DNA of 21,957 bases, from contig CAMAMZ010000012.1 in the NCBI GenBank assembly GCA_945837185.1, positions 1 through 21,957 on the forward strand. Direction: 5' to 3'. The position numbers were made by a program, and so were the translations under genes. How positions within the stretch are numbered: position 1 is the stretch's first letter; each line of letters begins with the position of its first letter. The stretch is from an uncultured Bacteroidales bacterium. GTDB taxonomy: Bacteria > Bacteroidota > Bacteroidia > Bacteroidales > Bacteroidaceae. Below, piece by piece: positions 16,720 to 21,957 of this stretch. Below the pieces are notes generated by a model. That model saw nothing but the letters and a program-made list of their open reading frames with translations, had not been told where the DNA came from and did not search any database.

Positions 16720-16750
16720 TTGCAACTTCCAACTCTTTTTCTTAAATTTG
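16720..16750 (+). promoter_or_regulatory. Promoter of the di-iron/LuxR regulator
   Basis: TTG (16720-16722), a 20-base spacer and TAAATTTG (16743-16750) match the consensus. The predicted transcript start is near 16756, at or just after the ATG at 16755. This is the main reason to place translation at the next in-frame ATG, 16779. Confidence 0.7.
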
Positions 16751-16778
16751 CAGTATGTTTACATATAAACAAAAGCTG

Positions 16779-17732
16779 ATGAAGAAACAAAAGATATACG
16801 AAGCCGATGACAAGATGATATCAATTATCCAGGATAATTACGATATTCTTCAGAGTTTGGGGTCTTTCGGCATCAATCTTGGATTTGGCAATAAAACGGT
16901 GAAGGAGTTGTGTGAAGACCAGCAGGTAGATACCTTCACCTTCCTGGCTATCATCAATTTCACCATAAATGGGTATCTGAGTCCCGACGCCATCGGGAAG
17001 CTTTCGGTGCCCACGCTAATGAAGTATCTGCGTGCTTCCCATGAGTATTATTTAGGCTTCGAACTTCCCTTCATACGGAAAGAGTTGCTTTCTGCCTTGG
17101 ACGAGGAGAACAACATGGCCAAGCTCATTGTACGCCTTTATGATGAGTATGCGCATAGCATCCGTTTGCACATGAACTATGAAGAGAAGATGGTTTTCCC
17201 CTATGTCGACTCGCTCCTTGAAGGCAAGCCGGTCAACAACTACGATATTGAAACCTTTTCCAAGCATCATGGCCAAATTGACCAGCAGCTGCGCGAACTC
17301 AAGAATATCATCATTCAATACCTGCCTTCCGATGGCCTGCGCAACAACCAGTTGAGTGCCACTCTTTATGACATCTACAATTGCGAGGTGTGGTTGGCAC
17401 AACATGCAGAAGTTGAAGACCATATCTTTATACCGGCCATCCGTCTGCTGGAAAAAGAAGTGCGGCACAATGACCTCAGTGTCAAGCTCTCCCACATGAT
17501 AGGGCATAATAACGACAACGAAGTGTTGAGCGAAAGGGAAAAGGATGTCATTATCAGTTTGGTGCAAGGCATGTCGAACAAACAGATTGCCGACCATCTT
17601 TGCATATCGCTCAATACCGTCATCACCCATCGCAAGAATATAGCACGTAAACTTCAGATACATTCACCGGCAGGTCTCACCGTCTATGCCATTGCTAAAG
17701 GATTGGTAGATATTTCAACCGTGAAAGTGTAG
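16779..17732 (+). CDS. RIC/hemerythrin-like di-iron domain fused to LuxR-type HTH regulator
   Basis: The 317-residue protein couples a four-helix di-iron domain to a DNA-binding domain. Residues about 15-60 resemble the ScdA_N segment of RIC/YtfE proteins, but the usual Cys-Cys is absent (LGSFGINLGFGNKTVKEL). The hemerythrin-like domain supplies H88, H131 with E135 (HxxxE), H163 or H164, and H209 with E213 (HxxxE). This is the same ligand order as E. coli YtfE, with similar spacing. Residues about 250-310 are a LuxR/GerE HTH (LSEREKDVIISLVQGMSNKQIADHL, then SLNTVITHRKNIARKL). No receiver domain or signal peptide is present. It is likely a one-component cytoplasmic sensor of oxygen, NO or redox stress (inference). 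It is transcribed alone between rny and aspS. The longer start at 16755 would be nearly leaderless. Confidence 0.88.
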   Translation: MKKQKIYEADDKMISIIQDNYDILQSLGSFGINLGFGNKTVKELCEDQQVDTFTFLAIINFTINGYLSPDAIGKLSVPTLMKYLRASHEYYLGFELPFIRKELLSALDEENNMAKLIVRLYDEYAHSIRLHMNYEEKMVFPYVDSLLEGKPVNNYDIETFSKHHGQIDQQLRELKNIIIQYLPSDGLRNNQLSATLYDIYNCEVWLAQHAEVEDHIFIPAIRLLEKEVRHNDLSVKLSHMIGHNNDNEVLSEREKDVIISLVQGMSNKQIADHLCISLNTVITHRKNIARKLQIHSPAGLTVYAIAKGLVDISTVKV

Positions 17733-17739
17733 TTTTTTT

Positions 17740-17770
17740 TTTGTGCTTTCGTCTGAATATTGTAATTTTG
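17740..17770 (+). promoter_or_regulatory. Promoter of aspS
   Basis: TTTG (17740-17743), a 19-base spacer and TAATTTTG (17763-17770) fit the consensus. The start near 17776 leaves about 22 bases of leader. The -33 lies in a T-run beginning right after the stop codon of the preceding regulator gene, where no terminator hairpin is seen. Confidence 0.72.
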
Positions 17771-17797
17771 CACTATAAAATATAAATTAATAGCAAT

Positions 17798-19561
17798 ATG
17801 TATAGGACGAAGACTTGTGGCGAATTGCGTCTTGCCGACGTTGGCAAGCAGGTGACACTGGCCGGATGGGTTCAGCGTGTGAGAAAGATGGGTGGTATGA
17901 CCTTTATAGATGTGCGCGACCGTTATGGCATTACCCAGCTGGTGTTTGACGAAGCATCAGATAAGTCACTTTGTGAACAGGCAAATAAATTGGGACGTGA
18001 ATATTGCATACAAGCAGAAGGCATTGTAAGCGAAAGGCAGAGTAAGAATAGCAAGATTCCTACGGGCGACATCGAGCTGTTGGTGAACAAGCTAATAACG
18101 CTCAGTCCGAGCGTCACACCTCCCTTTACGATTGAAGACAATACGGATGGCGGTGATGAGTTGCGCATGAAATACCGTTATCTCGACTTGCGTCGTAATG
18201 CCGTGCGTAAAAATTTGGAATTGCGTCACAGAATGACCATCCTTATCCGCAACTTCCTTGACAACCGACAGTTTATCGAGGTGGAAACACCTATCTTGAT
18301 AGGTTCTACACCCGAGGGCGCAAGAGACTTTGTGGTGCCTTCGCGCATGAATCCCGGACAATTCTATGCCTTGCCCCAAAGTCCGCAGACTTTGAAGCAG
18401 TTGCTGATGGTGGCTGGCTTTGACCGCTATTTTCAGATTGCCAAATGTTTCAGAGATGAAGACTTGCGTGCTGACCGCCAACCGGAGTTTACGCAGATTG
18501 ACTGCGAAATGAGTTTCGTGGATCAGGAAGATGTGATAGAAATCTTCGAAGACATGTGTCGTATGCTCTTCCGTGAAATAAAGGGTGTGGAATTGCCTGA
18601 AAAGCTGCGGCAGATGACATGGCATGAGGCCATGACCAAATATGGTTCTGACAAACCCGATGTGCGTTTCGGCATGGAGTTTGTGGAACTCAAGGACACC
18701 TTTACAGGCAGAGGCAACTTCCCTGTGTTTGAACAAGCCGCTTATATTGGAGGTATTTGTGTTCCAGGCTGTGCCAATTACAGTCGTAAGCAATTGGATG
18801 AGCTTACAGAGTTCGTCAAACGTCCACAGGTGGGCGCCAAGGGATTGGTCTACATCAAGTATAATGCCGATGGCAGCGTAAAGAGTTCTATCGACAAGTT
18901 CTACAACGTGGAAGACCTTGCCGCTGTAAAGCAGGCGATGGGTGCCAAGGATGGAGATCTTGTGCTCATTCTTAGTGGCGACAAACCCAACAAAACCCGT
19001 ACGCAGCTTTGTACACTCCGTTTGGAGATGGGCGACCGTTTGGGATTGCGCAACAAGGATAAGTTTGAGTGTTTGTGGATTGTTGACTTCCCACTCTTTG
19101 AATGGAGTGACGAGGAGCAACGCCTGATGGCTACGCACCATCCTTTCACTATGCCGAATGTGGCTGATATTCCACTGCTTGACACGCATCCAGAGAGGGT
19201 ACGCGCCAAGGCCTACGATTTCGTTTGCAATGGTATCGAAGTGGGAGGCGGTTCGTTGCGTATCCATGATTCCAATCTGCAGGAAAAGATGTTCGGCATC
19301 TTAGGCTTCACACAGGAACGTGCAGAAGCACAGTTCGGATTCTTGATGAATGCCTTCAAGTATGGTGCACCTCCTCATGCCGGTTTGGCTTTCGGTCTCG
19401 ACAGGTTTGTGGCCATCATGGCCGATCTCGATTCCATCCGCGACTGCATAGCGTTCCCGAAGAACAATTCAGGTCGTGATGTGATGCTCGATGCTCCTTC
19501 GGAACTGGCTCCCCAGCAGTTGGAAGAATTGCAAATAAAGGTTGACTTGAATCAAGATTAG
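17798..19561 (+). CDS. aspS: Aspartyl-tRNA synthetase
   Basis: The 587-residue class II synthetase charges tRNA-Asp. It has an N-terminal OB-fold anticodon-binding domain (about 1-105), a catalytic core with motif 2 FRDEDLRADRQPEFTQ (218 onward) and the ATP-binding motif 3 GLAFGLDRF (529-537), and the GAD insertion domain typical of bacterial AspRS (about 280-400). The length is standard for the bacterial type. Whether it also charges tRNA-Asn depends on the presence of AsnRS or GatCAB elsewhere and cannot be judged here. It is transcribed alone. Confidence 0.98.
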   Translation: MYRTKTCGELRLADVGKQVTLAGWVQRVRKMGGMTFIDVRDRYGITQLVFDEASDKSLCEQANKLGREYCIQAEGIVSERQSKNSKIPTGDIELLVNKLITLSPSVTPPFTIEDNTDGGDELRMKYRYLDLRRNAVRKNLELRHRMTILIRNFLDNRQFIEVETPILIGSTPEGARDFVVPSRMNPGQFYALPQSPQTLKQLLMVAGFDRYFQIAKCFRDEDLRADRQPEFTQIDCEMSFVDQEDVIEIFEDMCRMLFREIKGVELPEKLRQMTWHEAMTKYGSDKPDVRFGMEFVELKDTFTGRGNFPVFEQAAYIGGICVPGCANYSRKQLDELTEFVKRPQVGAKGLVYIKYNADGSVKSSIDKFYNVEDLAAVKQAMGAKDGDLVLILSGDKPNKTRTQLCTLRLEMGDRLGLRNKDKFECLWIVDFPLFEWSDEEQRLMATHHPFTMPNVADIPLLDTHPERVRAKAYDFVCNGIEVGGGSLRIHDSNLQEKMFGILGFTQERAEAQFGFLMNAFKYGAPPHAGLAFGLDRFVAIMADLDSIRDCIAFPKNNSGRDVMLDAPSELAPQQLEELQIKVDLNQD

Positions 19562-19611
19562 TTATTGAAGTTTACAAAACGGTGTCAAAAAGTCACTTTT
19601 TACCCGAAAAT

Positions 19612-19644
19612 TTTGCAATGGTAGACAATTATTTCGTATCTTTG
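19612..19644 (+). promoter_or_regulatory. Promoter of the basic-tailed winged-helix gene
   Basis: TTTG (19612-19615), a 21-base spacer and TATCTTTG (19637-19644) match the consensus. The start near 19650 gives a leader of about 75 bases that opens with a perfect 6-bp hairpin, AAAATC-AGCA-GATTTT (19650-19665). Confidence 0.65.
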
Positions 19645-19724
19645 TACTGAAAATCAGCAGATTTTACTTGACAAAGGTGCCTGATTGATCGATGATAACA
19701 TAAGTGTAACATATATAAACTATT

Positions 19725-20048
19725 ATGGCAGAAAAGAAAACAGCAACGAAGGCTACTGCTAAGGCAGTTGCAACAAAAGAGACAACTACAAAGAAATGTG
19801 CAACCAGAAAGTGTGCCACCAAGAAGGCTGAGACAGCTGTGAAGGATGTGGTCGTATTCAATGCAGAGAGTGCAGGTTTTAGAGCTGGTGACGTTTATCA
19901 GGCACTTGCCACTGAGGCAAAGGCACTTACTGTAGCCGAAATTGCAAAGGCAGCCACCATTAGCACCGAGGAGGTTCTCGTAGGTATGGGTTGGCTCTTC
20001 AAAGAGGGTAAGATTAAGGCAGAGAATGAGAAGGTGGTTCTCGCCTAA
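19725..20048 (+). CDS. Winged-helix protein with histone-H1-like Lys/Ala/Thr tail
   Basis: A 107-residue protein in two parts. Residues 1-40 are a disordered basic tail in which 31 of 40 residues are Lys, Ala or Thr, with a short internal repeat KKCATRKCATKK. Residues about 46-107 form a compact winged-helix domain (AGDVYQALATEAKALTVAEIAKA, then ISTEEVLVGMGWLFKEGKI), resembling the DUF2582-type winged helix found in Bacteroidetes. The tail resembles eukaryotic H1 and bacterial H1-like proteins, so binding to nucleic acid as a nucleoid or RNA-associated factor is likely (inference). Two cysteines at 25 and 30 in the tail are unusual. It has its own promoter and a strong terminator. Confidence 0.85.
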   Translation: MAEKKTATKATAKAVATKETTTKKCATRKCATKKAETAVKDVVVFNAESAGFRAGDVYQALATEAKALTVAEIAKAATISTEEVLVGMGWLFKEGKIKAENEKVVLA

Positions 20049-20071
20049 TCATCACACCGAATAGAATGACG

Positions 20072-20112
20072 AGAAAGCCGCACTTTCGCAATCTGCAGAA
20101 GTGCGGCTTTCT
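20072..20112 (+). terminator. Strong hairpin between the two small winged-helix genes
   Basis: AGAAAGCCGCACTT (20072-20085) is perfectly complementary to AAGTGCGGCTTTCT (20099-20112), a 14-bp stem with a 13-base loop. The run of A before and T after the GC core makes it potentially bidirectional. It starts 23 bases after the upstream stop and ends 20 bases before the next ATG. Confidence 0.85.
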
Positions 20113-20132
20113 TGTACACCATCAGAATAGCA

Positions 20133-20480
20133 ATGGGCAAGAAAGATTGGATATTTGAAGATGCTGTGGTAAGGGTTTTGACGGAGGCTGGCCGCGAAGG
20201 GCTGTCTGTCAATTGCATTGCGCATTATGTTTTCAATGCCCACAATTCTTTTTTCGCTCCTTTGGAATACAATAAGGTGCATCAGCAGGTATACCAATAT
20301 TTGTTGCGTAAATCAAAAGAAGCTTCTTCCCCTATTGAGCGCCTTCCTTTACGAGGAAGGTATCGTTTGAATCCCGAACCGCTCCCTTATAGCCAACTCA
20401 TGTTCCCTTTCGCTGATGACGCAACAGATGGCGTAGCGGAAGATAAGCCAGAAGAAGAATCCCCTCTCTCTTTATTTTAA
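20133..20480 (+). CDS. Small HTH-like protein, possibly HARE-HTH fold
   Basis: A 115-residue protein starting at the ATG at 20133. An in-frame TTG at 20112 lies in the 3' arm of the terminator and is rejected. Residues about 5-80 read like a winged helix: WIFEDAVVRVLTEAGREGLSV, NCIAHYVFNAHN, a helix KVHQQVYQYLLRKSKE and a final strand RGRYRLN. This resembles the HARE-HTH domain, which joins restriction and chromatin factors to DNA, but I cannot confirm the family. The C-terminus is acidic (DDATDGVAEDKPEEE). No promoter is visible between the terminator and the start, so expression probably needs read-through or a promoter inside the upstream gene. Confidence 0.72.
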   Translation: MGKKDWIFEDAVVRVLTEAGREGLSVNCIAHYVFNAHNSFFAPLEYNKVHQQVYQYLLRKSKEASSPIERLPLRGRYRLNPEPLPYSQLMFPFADDATDGVAEDKPEEESPLSLF

Positions 20481-20521
20481 AAAAATATTTCTTTTTCCTT
20501 TATGGTTTGCGATAATTTGTA

Positions 20522-20529
20522 TATATTTG
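20522..20529 (+). promoter_or_regulatory. Putative -7 box for manC
   Basis: TATATTTG matches TAnnTTTG and puts the transcript start near 20536. No TTTG lies at the expected distance upstream. A TTTG at 20506-20509 is only 12 bases away, and a T-rich stretch occupies the -33 region. Confidence 0.5.
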
Positions 20530-20554
20530 CATTTTATAAAAAGTGCGTAATAAT

Positions 20555-21622
20555 ATGCTTAATATCAATAATCACTTGGTTATCATGGCAGGTGGCATCG
20601 GAAGCCGCTTTTGGCCTATGAGCACAGTTGAACGTCCCAAACAGTTCATTGATGTGTTGGGTGTAGGCAAATCATTGTTGCAACTCACTTACCAGCGTTT
20701 TGCGGAAATCTGTCCCTCTGAAAATATATGGATTGTTACCAATAGGAGATATGCCGATTTGGTGAAAGAGCAACTCCCGGAGGTAGAGGATAGTCATGTG
20801 TTGATGGAGCCATGCCGGCGTAACACCGCCCCGTGCATAGCCTATGTGAGTTGGCGTATCAAGGCACAGAACCCTAAGGCCAATGTTGTCGTTACACCCA
20901 GCGACCATATCGTTACCGACGAAAAAGAGTTTAAGCGTATCATCAGGCTATGTATGAAATTCACGGCAGAGTCGGATGCCATCGTAACCCTTGGCATGAA
21001 GCCCAATCGTCCGGAGACAGGCTATGGCTATATCAAGGCCGATCTCACGATGAGCTCTTTACGACAAAGAGAAATCTTTAGGGTTGATAAGTTTAAGGAA
21101 AAACCTGACTACGAGACGGCTAAACGTTATATCCAGGAGAATGATTATTTTTGGAATGCCGGTATATTTATCTGGAGCGTAAGTACCATTGTCAATGCCT
21201 TCAGAGTGTATCAACCCGCTATCTCAAAGATTTTTGAGAAGTTGTTGCCCCATTATAATACCCCCGACGAGCAAGCGCTCATCGATCAAGTGTATCCATC
21301 CTGTGAGAGTATTTCGGTAGATTATGCCATTATGGAAAAGGCAGAAGAAATATTTGTGTGTCCTGCCGATTTCGGATGGAGTGATTTGGGAACGTGGGGA
21401 AGTTTGCAGATGCACAGCAAACGCGACCTGTATGGGAATACCCTTATAGGAGAGCATATTGACTTATACGATTGTCATAATTGCATCGTGCACACGTTGG
21501 AAGAAAAACGTGTCGTTGTGCAAGGTCTTGACAACTATATTATAGCTGAAAAAGATGACACATTGCTGATTTGCCGGTTAGATGAAGAGCAGCGTATTCG
21601 GCAATTTAGTGATGAGAAATAA
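20555..21622 (+). CDS. manC: Mannose-1-phosphate guanylyltransferase
   Basis: This enzyme makes GDP-mannose from GTP and mannose-1-phosphate, the donor for mannose and, after conversion, fucose or rhamnose units in surface polysaccharides. It has the signature MAGGIGSRFWPMS (11-23), ERPKQF (26-31), EPCRRNTAPCIAY, TPSDHIV and FKEKPDYETA. At 355 residues it contains only the transferase part, without the C-terminal phosphomannose isomerase domain of bifunctional proteins. ATG at 20555 is preferred over GTG at 20543 because the predicted transcript start lies only about seven bases before the GTG. It is transcribed alone, away from the exopolysaccharide operon, suggesting general GDP-sugar supply. 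Confidence 0.95.
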   Translation: MLNINNHLVIMAGGIGSRFWPMSTVERPKQFIDVLGVGKSLLQLTYQRFAEICPSENIWIVTNRRYADLVKEQLPEVEDSHVLMEPCRRNTAPCIAYVSWRIKAQNPKANVVVTPSDHIVTDEKEFKRIIRLCMKFTAESDAIVTLGMKPNRPETGYGYIKADLTMSSLRQREIFRVDKFKEKPDYETAKRYIQENDYFWNAGIFIWSVSTIVNAFRVYQPAISKIFEKLLPHYNTPDEQALIDQVYPSCESISVDYAIMEKAEEIFVCPADFGWSDLGTWGSLQMHSKRDLYGNTLIGEHIDLYDCHNCIVHTLEEKRVVVQGLDNYIIAEKDDTLLICRLDEEQRIRQFSDEK

Positions 21623-21692
21623 AGCAATGAAATAAAAAGAAGTGATGTTTTGAGGTTTTGCCATAAGATATCACAATCTTTGCATAATAAGA

Positions 21693-21714
21693 GCCAAATG
21701 ATTGGCGTGTTTTT
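21693..21714 (+). terminator. Probable terminator of manC
   Basis: GCCAA-ATGA-TTGGC forms a 5-bp stem 70 bases after the manC stop, followed by GTGTTTTT. It is short but has a usable T-run. Confidence 0.6.
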
Positions 21715-21757
21715 ATTAATTTTTAGTAGATTAGTTTTTATAAAAGTAGTTTGTTTT

Positions 21758-21792
21758 AAAAAATCGGGTGTCGTGAGATATCCGATTTTTTT
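21758..21792. terminator. Bidirectional terminator with GNRA-type loop
   Basis: AAAAAATCGG (21758-21767) pairs with CCGATTTTTT (21782-21791). The stem continues inward through two G-U pairs to a GTGA loop, about 15 pairs in all, with a final T-run. The symmetric A/T tracts allow it to work for a minus-strand gene to the right as well as for manC. Confidence 0.75.
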
Positions 21793-21870
21793 ATGGGTAT
21801 AACTTAACGGCATACATCATCAGTCTGCGGCTGAAGACGGGGCAGTTGCAAATCAGTGGGGACAGTTCCT

Positions 21871-21938
21871 ACGTTCAGCACTCGTTCAGCGCTCGTAAAA
21901 TTGTGGAGAATTACGAGTGCAGAACGAGTACTGAACGT
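21871..21938. repeat. Imperfect inverted repeat built of 11-bp units
   Basis: A 28-base left arm (21871-21898) is the reverse complement of the right arm (21911-21938) with three mismatches, around a 12-base spacer. Each arm is made of degenerate 11-bp units related to CGTTCAGCACT; on the right the period continues to about 21950, close to the window edge. No T-run follows. It does not resemble a known IS end, terminator or riboswitch that I can name. Confidence 0.8.
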
Positions 21939-21957
21939 GCGCAGCACGAACCCCAAA

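Larger units (their letters stand above)
21623..21957. other. Non-coding right end of the window
   Basis: This 335-base stretch after manC contains the two terminators, AT-rich sequence between them, and the 11-bp-period inverted repeat. No reading frame with family resemblance and no clear TAnnTTTG box is seen on the plus strand. Confidence 0.6.

Noticed and set aside
16755..17732. LuxR-type two-component response regulator
   Set aside because: The N-terminal part has no receiver-domain Asp/Lys pattern. It has hemerythrin-like His and HxxxE motifs instead.
18092..19267. 391-codon open frame on the minus strand across aspS
   Set aside because: It lies entirely antisense to a clear aspartyl-tRNA synthetase, has no family features, and its His/Thr/Leu-rich composition is that of a shadow frame.
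20112..20132. TTG start for the second small HTH-like gene
   Set aside because: The codon begins at the last base of the 3' arm of the terminator stem and would code residues unrelated to the fold. ATG at 20133 is better placed.
21715..21757. Small RNA between the two terminators after manC
   Set aside because: The 43-base AT-rich stretch has no TAnnTTTG box and no structure of its own; tandem terminators explain it more simply.

Overview
The window looks like a chromosomal segment from a member of the Bacteroidales, most likely Prevotellaceae. The evidence is a TonB-dependent receptor, a clustered mitochondrial-type aconitase / isocitrate dehydrogenase / citrate synthase set, a long Bacteroidetes-style Wzc tyrosine kinase, a ZapA / RNase Y gene pair, and several promoters of the Bacteroidetes TTTG-N19-21-TAnnTTTG type with few Shine-Dalgarno sequences. 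I see no rRNA, tRNA, CRISPR array, insertion sequence or phage gene.

Layout, left to right. (1) 1-2148, plus strand: the C-terminal part of a TonB-dependent receptor, then a DinF-type MATE exporter. (2) 2303-7113, plus strand: acnA-icd-gltA, the oxidative arm from oxaloacetate plus acetyl-CoA to 2-oxoglutarate, as one tight operon. (3) 7110-8338, minus strand: a HAD hydrolase and the tRNA t6A-modifying enzyme TcdA; tcdA and gltA converge and share a TTAA at their stops. (4) 8445-13328, minus strand: a short exopolysaccharide module read in the order initiating sugar-phosphate transferase, RmlA, Wzc-type BY-kinase. (5) 13682-16580, plus strand: a conserved-looking unknown protein with its own promoter, then a second promoter driving a coiled-coil ZapB-like protein, ZapA and RNase Y, ended by a strong terminator. 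(6) 16779-17732: a single-gene unit encoding a RIC/hemerythrin-type di-iron domain fused to a LuxR-type DNA-binding domain. (7) 17798-19561: aspS. (8) 19725-20480: two small winged-helix-like proteins, one with a histone-H1-like basic tail, separated by a strong hairpin. (9) 20555-21622: a GDP-mannose pyrophosphorylase, two terminators, and an unexplained inverted-repeat array with an 11-bp period that runs to the right edge.

Much of the content is ordinary core metabolism and housekeeping. The most noteworthy items are the di-iron/LuxR one-component regulator, in which all six RIC-type iron-ligand positions can be placed at near-canonical spacing; an isocitrate dehydrogenase whose cofactor-pocket residues predict NAD+ rather than NADP+ use; the basic-tailed winged-helix protein next to a second HTH-like gene behind a terminator; and the 11-bp-period inverted repeat at the right end. 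Start codons were moved inward for several genes (gltA, tcdA, wzc, the 13682 gene, rny, the di-iron regulator, the 20133 gene, manC) where an internal ATG fits the promoter position, a neighbouring stem or the family length better than the longest reading frame.
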